A stretch of 64,000 nt of DNA from Erythrobacter sp. (lineage in GTDB: Bacteria > Pseudomonadota > Alphaproteobacteria > Sphingomonadales > Sphingomonadaceae): NCBI RefSeq assembly GCF_030066995.1, contig NZ_JASJAP010000005.1, positions 62,001 through 126,000 on the forward strand, given 5' to 3'. The notes below the pieces were generated by a model. It had not been told where the DNA came from. It saw nothing but the letters and a program-made list of their open reading frames with translations, and searched no databases. A program made the position numbers and the translations under genes. Every line of letters begins with the position of its first letter. Position 1 is the stretch's first letter. Shown piece after piece: positions 8,815-17,604 of the stretch.

Positions 8815-8914
8815 GCTATGCTCCTCTTTGCCCCAAGCCAGCGGACAGTTAATGCATATAACTCAAAAACGCTCCCAATCGATCCGGACTGAGCGCAGCA
8901 AAAAATTGTTCGGT

Positions 8915-10114
8915 CTATGCAGCTGTGCTGTTAATTCCGAGAGATGACAGGTACTTCTTTATATTTCGCCCCGCCTGACGAAGTCTCTGCTCATTTTCTA
9001 CCATCGCAATCCGAACAAACCCTTCTCCTTCTTCGCCATATCCTACGCCCGGAGCGACTGCGACTTTAGCTTCAGTCAGCAATTGTTTTGAGAATTCAAG
9101 GCTTCCCATATCGCGAAGGGCCGGAGGCAAGGGCGCCCAAGCGAACATCGAGGCCGCCGGGGAAGGAACGTCCCACCCTGCCCGCCCGAACGCTTCGACC
9201 ATCACGTCTCTCCGCTTACGATAAAGGTTTCGATTCTTCTCAACGATATCCTGTGGACCGTTCAACGCAGCACAAGCCGCCGCCTGTATGGGAGTGAAAG
9301 CGCCGTAATCGAGATACGATTTGACCCGCGTCAACGCGGCGATCAGATCCCTGTTGCCCACCGCAAAACCCATGCGCCATCCGGCCATCGAATAGGTTTT
9401 GCTCATGCTCGTGAATTCAACAGCGACGTCCTTGGCGCCATCCACCTGCATGATCGAGGGCGTCGGATTGCCATCATAGTACAGCTCGGAATACGCGAGA
9501 TCCGACAGAACCCAGACCTCGTTCTCGCGCGCCCAGGCGACCAAACGCTCATAGAAGGCGATATCGACGGTCTCGGAAGTCGGATTAGACGGATAGCTCA
9601 CCACCACAACGCTAGGTCTAGGCACCGTGAAAGCCATGGCGCTTTCGAGCGAGGCCCAATAGTCTTCGTCCGGGGTCGTGGGCACCGACCGGATGGTCGC
9701 TCCCGCAATAATAAAGCCGAAGGTGTGGATCGGATAGGACGGGTTCGGCGCAAGGACGCAATCGCCCGGGGCCGTAATCGCCGTCGCGAGACTGGCGAGC
9801 CCCTCTTTCGATCCCATGGTCACCACGACTTCGCGCTCGGGATCGAGTTCCACCCCAAATCGACGCGCGTAGTAATTGGCCTGCGCCCGTCGAAGACCGG
9901 GGATGCCCTTGGACTGGGAATAGCCATGGGCGTCGGGTTTTGCCGCGACTTCGCACAGTTTGTCTATCACGTGCTGAGGTGGAGGCTGATCGGGGTTGCC
10001 CATTCCCAGGTCGATGATGTCCTGGCCCGCTTGCCGCGCTGCGTGCCGCATGGCGTTAACTTCCGCGATCACATAGGGCGGAAGGCGCTTCATGCGGTAG
10101 AACTGATCGTTCAT
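8915..10114 (-). CDS. alaC: Alanine transaminase, AlaC-type class I/II aminotransferase
   Basis: The 399-residue protein closely follows the AlaC pattern: RLPPYVIAEVN, DIIDLGMGNPDQPPP, HGYSQSKGIPGLRRA, VTMGSKEGLA, NPSYPIH, and SMSKTYSMAGWRMGF with the PLP-binding Lys. C-terminal ASMFAWAPLP and the GEGFVRIAMVEN segment with the carboxylate-binding Arg are present. It should transfer the amino group between alanine/glutamate and 2-oxo acids in the cytosol. Close relatives are sometimes annotated LL-diaminopimelate aminotransferase, so substrate preference is less sure than the fold. Confidence 0.9.
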   Translation of the reverse strand: MNDQFYRMKRLPPYVIAEVNAMRHAARQAGQDIIDLGMGNPDQPPPQHVIDKLCEVAAKPDAHGYSQSKGIPGLRRAQANYYARRFGVELDPEREVVVTMGSKEGLASLATAITAPGDCVLAPNPSYPIHTFGFIIAGATIRSVPTTPDEDYWASLESAMAFTVPRPSVVVVSYPSNPTSETVDIAFYERLVAWARENEVWVLSDLAYSELYYDGNPTPSIMQVDGAKDVAVEFTSMSKTYSMAGWRMGFAVGNRDLIAALTRVKSYLDYGAFTPIQAAACAALNGPQDIVEKNRNLYRKRRDVMVEAFGRAGWDVPSPAASMFAWAPLPPALRDMGSLEFSKQLLTEAKVAVAPGVGYGEEGEGFVRIAMVENEQRLRQAGRNIKKYLSSLGINSTAA

Positions 10115-10308
10115 TGCCTATTTTACCTCAATCGGCGCAATCAAATTCCTTTCGCGCGCGGTTACAGTGTAGGGCATTACCGGTCGCGAGGGGAAGGCGT
10201 TTTCGGTAAGCTTTATCCTCAGGCACACGACAAGGCGCACGAACACATAAATGGCTGATATCCATCTGACGCGTTTGATCGTAGAGGTAGTTTAGGGAGA
10301 GCGACATC

Positions 10309-12285
10309 ATGTCCAACGATACAGGCGATACGTTCGACGAGAACCAGCCTTTCAGCACCTTCTTGAACAACCCCTTCTTCAACATGCAGGGCGACGCCAT
10401 GAAGGCAACGTTCGCCGACACCCTGCCCGGTGGCCCCCTGCTGGATGGCGACGGCTTCTTGTCGATGTTGCCGCAGGCGCCGGGCGCGAGCGATCTTGGC
10501 GAATGGGCCAAGGCCGGAGCTGAGTTACAACAGATGTGGCTCGAGTTTGCGACCCACCAGGCGCACGAGGCCTCGGAGCGCGCCGCAGGTGGGGCTTCAA
10601 ACGCGCGCAACATGTTCGATCCGGCGCAGTGGTTGATGATATCCCAAAGCATCATGCAACAGCTGCCCAAAGGCCTCTTCGAGGCTCAGGCCAAGCTGGC
10701 TCAGGATTCCTTCCAGATGTGGCAAGGGATTCTTGGCCGCATGAGCCTCGCTCCAGCCGCCTCTGGCGCCGTCGATGATGCAGGCGTGGATAACGCCGCT
10801 CGTCCGGCTCTTCCCAAGAAGGACCGGCGCTTTGCCGATCCCGCTTGGCAGGAACACCCAGCCTTTGCGCTGCTTCACCAAACCTACCTCATGCTGGCGG
10901 AGTATTTTCGCGCGTCGGTCCAATCGATGGAGGGACTGGACACCGAAAAACGCAGACAACTCGAATTTGCTGTCAACGCGCTTGCCGAGGCGATGAGTCC
11001 GGGCAACTTTCTCCTGACCAATCCGGTCGTGATGAAACGCACAGTTGAGACCAAGGGCCAGAACCTCGTCAAAGGCATGCGCCACCTGATCACCGACCTC
11101 AAGCGCGGTCAGCTAACCCACACCGACCCGGACGCCTTTACACTGGGGGAGAATATCGCCGCGACGCCCGGCAAAGTGGTCCATGAAACTCCACTCTATC
11201 AGCTGATCCAGTACTCGCCCTCAACCAAGGACGTGTTCGAGATCCCGCTGGTCATCTTTCCGCCTTGGATCAACCGCTACTACATCCTCGATCTCAATCC
11301 AAAGAAGAGCTTCGTAAAGTGGGCCGTCGATCAGGGTCTTACGGTCTTCGTCGTCAGCTGGCGATCCGCCGACGAGAGCATCGCGGACATGGAATGGGAC
11401 GATTATATTCGCGCCCAGATGGAAACCATCGACCATATTCGCGCGAGGCTGGCTGTGCCCAGCGTGCACACGATCGGCTATTGCGTCGCCGGCACGACCC
11501 TTGCGGCCACGCTGTCGATCCTGGCCCGCCGGGAGGAGGCGCACAAAGTGAAGAGCGCAACCTTCTTCACCGCGCAGGTCGATTTCGAGCGCAGCGGCGA
11601 TTTGAAGCATTTCATCGACGACGGTCAGCTCGAGATGATCGGCCAATTGTCAAAGCATGGTTACCTCGACGGCCGATACCTCGCCGCCACTTTCAACGCC
11701 CTGCGCGGCAAGGACCTGATCTGGAACTACGTCGTCAACAATTACCTGCTGGGCGAAGACTATCCGGCTTTCGACCTTCTGCATTGGAACGGAGACGTAA
11801 CCAACCTGCCATCGAAATGGCATCAGCAATATCTGCGCGACCTTTACCGCGACAACAAGATGGTGGTGCCCGACGCGCTGGAGGCGGATGGTACGCCGAT
11901 CGATCTGACACGCGTTGAAACGCCGGCCTATGTTCAGGCGGGACGCGAAGATCACATCGCGCCCGCGGAAAGCGTCTGGCGGATAACCGAACATTTCAAG
12001 GGTCCGCTCCAGTTCCTCCTGGCCGGGTCCGGCCACATTGCGGGCGTCGTCAACCCGCCCTCGGCGCAGAAATACCAGTACTGGCTCGGCGACAGTCAGG
12101 CCGAAAGCCTTGAGGCGTACATTGAAAGCGCCGAGGAGCATCCCGGAAGCTGGTGGCCGCATTGGCAGGAATGGCTCGAGGCCCAGGACGACAAGAAGGT
12201 CCCGGCGACGGGAAAACGCAAGCCGGGCGGGCGCGGCGATGCGGTCATCGAGGACGCTCCGGGCCGCTATGTGAAGACGCGTTAG
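10309..12285 (+). CDS. phaC: Class I poly(3-hydroxyalkanoate) synthase PhaC
   Basis: The 658-residue enzyme polymerises 3-hydroxyacyl-CoA into polyhydroxyalkanoate on granules. The lipase-like box IGYCVAGTT carries the nucleophile Cys392; AGREDHIAP gives Asp548 and GSGHIAGV gives His576, completing the triad. The family-typical NFLLTNP and VIFPPWINRYYILDL segments are present, and length and motifs match class I. The start ATG is preceded by GGGAGAG. There is no PhaE or PhaR subunit gene beside it. The phasin gene follows 162 bp downstream in the same orientation but with its own promoter-like region. Confidence 0.96.
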   Translation: MSNDTGDTFDENQPFSTFLNNPFFNMQGDAMKATFADTLPGGPLLDGDGFLSMLPQAPGASDLGEWAKAGAELQQMWLEFATHQAHEASERAAGGASNARNMFDPAQWLMISQSIMQQLPKGLFEAQAKLAQDSFQMWQGILGRMSLAPAASGAVDDAGVDNAARPALPKKDRRFADPAWQEHPAFALLHQTYLMLAEYFRASVQSMEGLDTEKRRQLEFAVNALAEAMSPGNFLLTNPVVMKRTVETKGQNLVKGMRHLITDLKRGQLTHTDPDAFTLGENIAATPGKVVHETPLYQLIQYSPSTKDVFEIPLVIFPPWINRYYILDLNPKKSFVKWAVDQGLTVFVVSWRSADESIADMEWDDYIRAQMETIDHIRARLAVPSVHTIGYCVAGTTLAATLSILARREEAHKVKSATFFTAQVDFERSGDLKHFIDDGQLEMIGQLSKHGYLDGRYLAATFNALRGKDLIWNYVVNNYLLGEDYPAFDLLHWNGDVTNLPSKWHQQYLRDLYRDNKMVVPDALEADGTPIDLTRVETPAYVQAGREDHIAPAESVWRITEHFKGPLQFLLAGSGHIAGVVNPPSAQKYQYWLGDSQAESLEAYIESAEEHPGSWWPHWQEWLEAQDDKKVPATGKRKPGGRGDAVIEDAPGRYVKTR

Positions 12286-12370
12286 TTGATGAAGTACAGC
12301 CGGGGGCGGGTTTTTCCGAGACCGTCAACTTGCTTTTGAAGCCCTGGAATTGCTGCGTCCGCACCTTTTA

Positions 12371-12431
12371 TGGTGCACTGCACAAAATCGCTTGACTTCC
12401 CGCTCATGATCCGTATTTTGTGCAGCGCAAC
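12371..12431 (+). promoter_or_regulatory. Promoter region of the phasin gene with inverted-repeat operator (PhaR-like site)
   Basis: A perfect 11-bp inverted repeat, CTGCACAAAAT (12378-12388) and ATTTTGTGCAG (12415-12425), flanks a TTGACT −35-like hexamer (12393-12398) just upstream of the phasin start at 12448. PHA regulators of the PhaR type in alphaproteobacteria bind TGC-rich repeats in phasin promoters, so a PhaR operator is a reasonable inference. No phaR gene is visible in this window. Confidence 0.5.
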
Positions 12432-12447
12432 ATGACACGAGGTAACC

Positions 12448-13353
12448 ATGGCTGACGCCAACACGAAATCGAAAATCGATGCCGCCGCTGAAAAGGCCTA
12501 CGCCGAAGCGGCCGAGAAAGCGTCGAGTGGAAAGACCACGGCCAAGAAGGTCGCGGACGCGGTCGAGTCGGACGCGCCAAAGGCTGAGGTGAGCGAAAAG
12601 GCGGTCGAGAAGGCCGTGGCCGCTCCGGCCAAAACCACCGCTGCAAAGAAGGCGCCTGCCAAGAAGGCTCCAGTGAAAAAGACAGCGGCCAAGTCCGCCT
12701 CGACACGCAAGGCTCCGGCCAAGAAAGCGCCGGCGCGCAAGACGCCCGACAAGCGCACGGCTGCGAAGAAGACCGTGGTAAAGACCCCTTCCAAGACCTC
12801 TTCCAGAACTGCGGCCAAGACCGCGTCGGCGAAAAAGGCTCCGGCGAAAGCTGCCTCGAAGAAGACCGTCAACACGAAAAGCAACCCCGTCACCAAACTT
12901 AAGGATACGATCATGGCAACCGCTGAAAAGACCGACATCACCGCCCAGGCCAAGGAAATGGCCTCCGACATGCAAGAGCGTCTCAAGACCGCTTACGCGA
13001 AGACCGGCGAGTTCGCTGGCGAAGTGAATGAATTCAACAAGGCCAACGTCGACGCTGTCGTCGAGAGCGGCAAGATCTTCTTTGCCGGCGCTCAGGAACT
13101 GGTGAAGGACAATGTCGAAACCGGCAAGACCGTCGTCGAAACCGTCACCGAAGACGCCAAGAAGATGGCTGCCGTGAAGTCGCCCACCGAGCTGATGCAG
13201 CTTCAGGGTGAACTCGCGCGCCGTAACTTCGACGCCGTCGTTTCATACGGCTCACAGCGCACCGAAGCGTGGGTGAAGCTCTACAACGACGCCTTCGCGC
13301 CGATCTCGAACCGCGTAAGTGTCGCGGCCGAGAAGATCACCAAGGCCGCCTAA
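12448..13353 (+). CDS. Phasin with N-terminal histone H1-like Ala/Lys-rich domain
   Basis: The 301-residue product has two parts. Residues ~1-150 are rich in Ala, Lys and Pro with repeated AKKAPAKK-type units resembling histone H1 tails, expected to bind DNA. Residues ~156-301 are a phasin domain (AKEMASDMQERLKTAYAKTGEF, then PTELMQLQGELARRNFDAVVSYGSQRTEAWVKLYNDAFAPI), which coats PHA granules. PhaF-type proteins combine the two in the opposite order. An in-frame ATG at 12913 preceded by AAGGA at a spacing of 7 nt could start a 146-residue phasin alone. The main start is preceded by CGAGGTAACC. Confidence 0.88.
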   Translation: MADANTKSKIDAAAEKAYAEAAEKASSGKTTAKKVADAVESDAPKAEVSEKAVEKAVAAPAKTTAAKKAPAKKAPVKKTAAKSASTRKAPAKKAPARKTPDKRTAAKKTVVKTPSKTSSRTAAKTASAKKAPAKAASKKTVNTKSNPVTKLKDTIMATAEKTDITAQAKEMASDMQERLKTAYAKTGEFAGEVNEFNKANVDAVVESGKIFFAGAQELVKDNVETGKTVVETVTEDAKKMAAVKSPTELMQLQGELARRNFDAVVSYGSQRTEAWVKLYNDAFAPISNRVSVAAEKITKAA

Positions 13354-13435
13354 GCCTTGGGAAACCTTTTTCTGAGCCGGGCCTCTCCTCTCTCTCCCAA
13401 AACCCGGTTCACGAAAGCGCGCTGACTACAGCGCT

Positions 13436-13474
13436 GGGCCGGACAGCCAAGACTGGTTGTCCGGCCCCTTCCTT
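13436..13474 (+). terminator. Rho-independent terminator after the phasin gene
   Basis: A perfect 10-bp stem (GGGCCGGACA at 13436-13445 with TGTCCGGCCC at 13458-13467), extendable by about three further pairs, is followed by a pyrimidine-rich CCTTCCTTTT tract. Confidence 0.75.
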
Positions 13475-13584
13475 TTAAGGCGCTTGACGGCTTCACCGCG
13501 TCGGCCAGCTTCTCACCTGCGTCGATACAATTCCGCGCTCGCCGCACCTTGCGAAGAGCGAAACGAATCCCATAATACAAGGCC

Positions 13585-13986
13585 ATGGCGTCCATCCCTC
13601 CCATCCCGTCCGTTCGCTCCGGTCCGAGCCCGATCGCTCCCGCGCTCGCTCGCCCGCTCGCGGCGGATGGTGATCAGGATCAGGGCTCCGACAGCGAAGT
13701 CGGTATCGCCACCAAAACACGGGCCAAGCCCAAGAAGCCCAGTCAGTACAAGGTGCTGATGCTCAACGACGACTACACACCGATGGAATTCGTCGTGATG
13801 GTGCTAAAACGGTTCTTCTCGATGGACCTCGAACAGGCGACCCGCGTGATGTTGCACGTCCACCAGAAGGGCGTCGGCGTGTGCGGCATCTTTCCCTACG
13901 AGGTGGCCGAGACCAAGGTGAACCAGGTCATGGACTTCGCGCGTCAAAACCAGCATCCGCTGCAATGCACGCTCGAAAAAGCGTGA
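13585..13986 (+). CDS. clpS: ATP-dependent Clp protease adaptor ClpS
   Basis: The 133-residue protein ends in a complete ClpS core: [46 protein letters not shown] and the final [11 protein letters not shown]. The [10 protein letters not shown] segment forms the N-degron binding pocket. ClpS hands substrates with destabilising N-terminal residues to ClpAP. The ~45-residue N-terminal extension is Pro/Ala-rich and probably disordered. A DUF427 gene starts 10 bp after its stop. Confidence 0.95.
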   Translation: MASIPPIPSVRSGPSPIAPALARPLAADGDQDQGSDSEVGIATKTRAKPKKPSQYKVLMLNDDYTPMEFVVMVLKRFFSMDLEQATRVMLHVHQKGVGVCGIFPYEVAETKVNQVMDFARQNQHPLQCTLEKA

Positions 13987-13996
13987 CCCCCGCCGC

Positions 13997-14503
13997 GTGA
14001 GCGCGTTTGGCCACCCCAAGCCCGATCCCGTCGGGCCCGGTCAGGAAAGCGTCTGGGACTACCCCCGACCCGCCATCGCGGAAAGAACCGAGCGCCGCAT
14101 CCAGATCATCCATCGCGGGGTTGCGCTCGTGGACAGCCAGCGCGCCTGGCGCACGCTCGAAACCAGTCACCCGCCGACCTATTACATTCCGCAAGACGAT
14201 ATCGCGATGGAATATCTGACGCCGAACCCGCGGCGCACGATCTGCGAGTGGAAAGGCCAGGCCCGCTACTGGGATATCCGGATCGACGACGATCTGATCG
14301 TGGCGGGGGCCTGGTCCTATCCCGAGCCGACGCCCAGCTTTGCCAGCGTTCGCGATCATCTCGCCTTTTATCCCGATCCCCTTGACCAGTGTCTGGCCGA
14401 TGGCGAGCCGATCACACCGCAGCCCGGTCAGTTTTACGGCGGCTGGATCAGCCAATACGAAGCCGGACCCTTCAAGGGCGTTCCGGGCAGTCGCTTCTGG
14501 TAA
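13997..14503 (+). CDS. DUF427 domain protein
   Basis: The 168-residue protein contains the DUF427 pattern: WDYPRPAI, VALVDSQRAWRTLETSHPPTYYIPQDDI, CEWKGQARYWDI and AWSYPEPTPSFASVRDHLAFYPD, ending with QFYGGWI. The family is small and cytoplasmic, and its biochemical role is not established. It starts at GTG 13997, 10 bp after clpS, so co-transcription is likely. Confidence 0.88.
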   Translation: MSAFGHPKPDPVGPGQESVWDYPRPAIAERTERRIQIIHRGVALVDSQRAWRTLETSHPPTYYIPQDDIAMEYLTPNPRRTICEWKGQARYWDIRIDDDLIVAGAWSYPEPTPSFASVRDHLAFYPDPLDQCLADGEPITPQPGQFYGGWISQYEAGPFKGVPGSRFW

Positions 14504-14664
14504 GCGCGCTGCGGTCTCGATCAGCCGCAGATCTGTCGCCCCCCCTGGTGACACAAAGAACCCCATGACCGAGGAGGCGTTTGGCGCTATGAGCCGCTGC
14601 AAGGGCCAGGTGTCCCGCATACCCGTTCCTATCGACGTCTGCAGCAAGGGCCAAGGACCAGCTT

Positions 14665-15918
14665 GTGACAAGCGCAATTCCAAGTGTCGACCGATACATC
14701 TTCCGGCTGGTCATCATGCCTATGCTGGGTGTGTTTGCGCTCGCCGCTTCCTTGCTGCTTCTCGACAAGATGTTGCGCCTGTTCGATTTTGTTGCGGTCG
14801 AAGGCGGACCGGTCGATGTGGTGTTCAAGATGCTGGGCGCGCTGATTCCGGAATACGCGAGCCTTGCGATCCCGCTCGGCCTGCTGTTGGGGGTGCTCTT
14901 CGCCTTCCGCAAGCTGGCCACCTCGTCAGAGCTCGACACGATGCGCGCGGTGGGTCTGTCATACTGGCGGCTTCTGCGCGTGCCGTACATCATCACTCTG
15001 GTGCTGATCGCGGTGAACGTTGCCCTGGTGTTCTACATTCAGCCGATCAGCCGGTACTATTACGAGCAGATGGAATACGATTTGCGCTCGGGCGCGTTGG
15101 GCGCTTCGATCAAGGTCGGCGAGTTCACGACGCTGGCGGACCGTATGGCGCTGCGGATCGAGGAAAGCGAAGACGATGGACGCCGCCTCAAGGGCATTTT
15201 TGCGCGCGTGACCAACAAGCGCAAACAAACGCTATCGATCAGCGCGCGCGAGGGCGCCTTTCTCGCCACCAGCGACAGCCCGGACACGATCATTCTGCGG
15301 CTGACCGAAGGCACCATCGTGCAGGACACCGGCAGCAAGACACCGCGCGTGCTCAGTTTCAGTCGGCACGATCTGCCCATCGACCTGCCGGCCATCGAGG
15401 AGTTCAGAAAGCGCGGCGATGCGACAAGGGAATACATCCTGCCCGAACTGCTGCGCATCGGCTGGAGCGAGGAATCGAACGAGGAAGAGCGCGACGCAAG
15501 CCAGGCGAGTTTCAACTTTCGCCTGGTTGAAGTGGTGATGATGCTCTTGATGCCCCTCCTTGCGGTGGCCCTGGCAATCCCGCCCAAGCGATCGACCAGC
15601 GCGCTCGGTGTGTTCGTCTCGATTGTGCTGGTCGTCGCCTATCACAAGATCAACCAGTACGGAGAGGACGTCGCCGCGCTTGGCCTCGTTGATCCGATCC
15701 TGGCCCTGTGGGGGCCCTTCTTCGCCTTCGCCGCGCTTATCCTCTGGATGTTCTACCAGGTGGCGTATGTCCCCGGGGGGCAGGCGATCGGATGGCTTGA
15801 GAAGGGATTTGCCAAAGCCACCAAGAAGCTCGCCAAGCTGTTCGGGGGGCGCCGCGCCAATTCCACCTTGCAAGAGGACGACGATCCCAGTTCACCCTCG
15901 TTGGCTCCGGCTGAGTAG
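14665..15918 (+). CDS. lptF: LPS export ABC transporter permease LptF
   Basis: The 417-residue protein starts at GTG 14665 and has the YjgP/YjgQ permease layout. Three N-terminal membrane segments (IMPMLGVFALAASLLLLDKM, LIPEYASLAIPLGLLLGVLFAF, VPYIITLVLIAVNVALVFYI) are followed by a periplasmic beta-jellyroll (~residues 130-270) and three C-terminal membrane segments. With LptG and LptB it extracts LPS from the inner membrane and passes it to the LptC-A-DE bridge. The C-terminal ~40 residues are charged and low-complexity. lptG follows 34 bp later. Confidence 0.93.
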   Translation: MTSAIPSVDRYIFRLVIMPMLGVFALAASLLLLDKMLRLFDFVAVEGGPVDVVFKMLGALIPEYASLAIPLGLLLGVLFAFRKLATSSELDTMRAVGLSYWRLLRVPYIITLVLIAVNVALVFYIQPISRYYYEQMEYDLRSGALGASIKVGEFTTLADRMALRIEESEDDGRRLKGIFARVTNKRKQTLSISAREGAFLATSDSPDTIILRLTEGTIVQDTGSKTPRVLSFSRHDLPIDLPAIEEFRKRGDATREYILPELLRIGWSEESNEEERDASQASFNFRLVEVVMMLLMPLLAVALAIPPKRSTSALGVFVSIVLVVAYHKINQYGEDVAALGLVDPILALWGPFFAFAALILWMFYQVAYVPGGQAIGWLEKGFAKATKKLAKLFGGRRANSTLQEDDDPSSPSLAPAE

Positions 15919-15952
15919 GTGATGCCGAGTTTCCTCTAGGACGCGTTGACCA

Positions 15953-17050
15953 ATGCAGCTCGACTTTTTCCCCTCGCGCACACTCACCCTTTACCTGGCC
16001 AAGATGTTTGTGGTGCGCATTCTGGCCGTGCTCGTCATGCTGGTGCTGGTCTTGATGATGCTCGACCTGCTGAGCCGCACGGGCGATATCCTAACGCCGG
16101 AGGGCAACGGCCAGGCGGAAATCTGGCGCTATGTCACCTTGCGCGTGCCTCAGCTTGTGTCGCGTTTCTTGCCCTATTCCGTGCTCCTTGCAACACTGAT
16201 TACTCTGGTGACTTTGAACCAGAACTCGGAAGTGGTGGCGATGAAAGCCTCGGGCCTTTCGGCGCATCAAGTGCTGGCTCCTCTGCTCCTGACAGCCGCG
16301 CTTGTTTCGGCGCTCAGCTTCACCTTCAACGAACGGATCGTCACGCGGGCCAACAGCACGCTAAAGGCCTGGGAGGCGGTCGATTACGGCAGGATACCGC
16401 AGGACAGCGGCGTGCGCGCGAATGTGTACTTTACCGAGGGCGATAACATTCTGACCGCGACCTCTCTGGTCGGATCGGGCAAGGAAACGACGCTCGACAA
16501 CGTCACTTGGTACAAACGGGCTCCCGGCGGTCTCGTGCTTGAGCGGGTCAAGGCGAGCGAGGCGACCTTTGCAGATCCGGGCTGGCGGCTCGCGAACCCT
16601 GTGCGTTTCGATGTCGGCGAGGCCGAAGTCGAGGAGCTGGACACCATGGTTGTCGGGCAATCGCTGACGCCGGAGCGTCTGCGGGTCCAGTCGACCGACC
16701 CCGACGCCTTGAGCTTTTTCGAGCTCGGCGACACGATCAGCGCGTTCGAAGCGCTGGGCCGCCGGACCTCGGAGCTCAAGGCCAAGTGGTGGCACCGGCT
16801 GGCGGGGCCGCTTTCGGCGCTGCTGATGCCCTTGCTGGGGTCGATCGCGGCGTTCGGCCTTGCGCGCTCGGGCCAGCTGTTTGTGCGCGCGATCATCGGC
16901 ATGGGGCTGGGCTTTGCCTATTTCGTGGTCGACAACGCGGCCCTCGCCATGGGCTCGTTTGGCGGATACCCTCCCTTCCTTGCCGCCTGGGCGCCGTTTC
17001 TTCTGTTCTTCCTAGTAGGTGAGACCGTCCTGATCCGGACCGAGGAATGA
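15953..17050 (+). CDS. lptG: LPS export ABC transporter permease LptG
   Basis: The 365-residue protein shares the LptF fold: TLTLYLAKMFVVRILAVLVMLVLVLMMLDLLSR at the N-terminus, the SVLLATLITLVTLNQNSEVVAMKASGLSAHQ segment typical of LptG, a periplasmic domain (~residues 130-265), and C-terminal helices ending in VGETVLIRTEE. It pairs with LptF as the inner-membrane part of LPS export. The stop codon overlaps the start of the following GNAT gene (ATGA). Confidence 0.94.
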   Translation: MQLDFFPSRTLTLYLAKMFVVRILAVLVMLVLVLMMLDLLSRTGDILTPEGNGQAEIWRYVTLRVPQLVSRFLPYSVLLATLITLVTLNQNSEVVAMKASGLSAHQVLAPLLLTAALVSALSFTFNERIVTRANSTLKAWEAVDYGRIPQDSGVRANVYFTEGDNILTATSLVGSGKETTLDNVTWYKRAPGGLVLERVKASEATFADPGWRLANPVRFDVGEAEVEELDTMVVGQSLTPERLRVQSTDPDALSFFELGDTISAFEALGRRTSELKAKWWHRLAGPLSALLMPLLGSIAAFGLARSGQLFVRAIIGMGLGFAYFVVDNAALAMGSFGGYPPFLAAWAPFLLFFLVGETVLIRTEE

Positions 17051-17565
17051 GCGACTGGTCGCTTCGCCTCGCCCGGCCTGAGGACGCGGAGTCCATGCCC
17101 GCGATCGAAGCGGCCGCCGGCGCGATGTTCGCGCGTGTAGACGGCCTTGCCGGGCTGGCCGGGACGCACACCGTCTCGGTCGAAAGGCTCCAACGTTACA
17201 TCCGCAAGGGGCACTGCCTCGTCGCGAGCGTCGGGGACGCCATGGCCGGGTTCCTCGTCAACGAACCGTTCCGGCGCGAGCTTCACATCTGGGAGTTCAA
17301 CGTCCATCCCGATTTCCAACGGCGCGGCATCGGCGCGGGGCTGCTGCGCGCGTGCCTGATCGACGCGCGCAATTCGGGGTTTCACGCGGTCACTCTCACC
17401 ACGTTTCGAGACGTGCCCTGGAACGCGCCATTCTATGAGAGGCTGGGGTTCGAAGAGGTAACCGCGCTCGACGCGCACCCGCGGCTTGCTGGCGAACTCG
17501 CGGTGGAAGCCGACCACGGTCTGCCCGCCGACAGGCGCTGCGCGATGATCGCGTTTCTGGATTGA
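17047..17565 (+). CDS. GNAT-family N-acetyltransferase
   Basis: The 172-residue protein has the acetyl-CoA binding motif A of the GNAT fold, FNVHPDFQRRGIGAGLLRACL, followed by VTLTTFRDVPWNAPFYERLGFEEV. It acetylates an unknown amine substrate. Its start overlaps the lptG stop by 4 bp, so it is translated from the lptFG transcript, but a role in LPS export is not implied. Confidence 0.88.
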   Translation: MSDWSLRLARPEDAESMPAIEAAAGAMFARVDGLAGLAGTHTVSVERLQRYIRKGHCLVASVGDAMAGFLVNEPFRRELHIWEFNVHPDFQRRGIGAGLLRACLIDARNSGFHAVTLTTFRDVPWNAPFYERLGFEEVTALDAHPRLAGELAVEADHGLPADRRCAMIAFLD

Positions 17566-17604
17566 TCGAAGCGCCAGGGCGACCGCTGACCGCGCGGCTA
17601 CTGC

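Noticed and set aside
12442..12467. A GTAACC-N16-CGAA match to the SigF promoter at the phasin start.
   Set aside because: It spans the phasin start codon, so transcription would begin inside the coding region; a better-placed promoter lies upstream. Treated as chance.
12325..12986. Long minus-strand frames opposite the phasin N-terminus, Gly/Arg- or Ala/Val-rich.
   Set aside because: They mirror the Ala/Lys repeat codons of the phasin and have no independent start signals.
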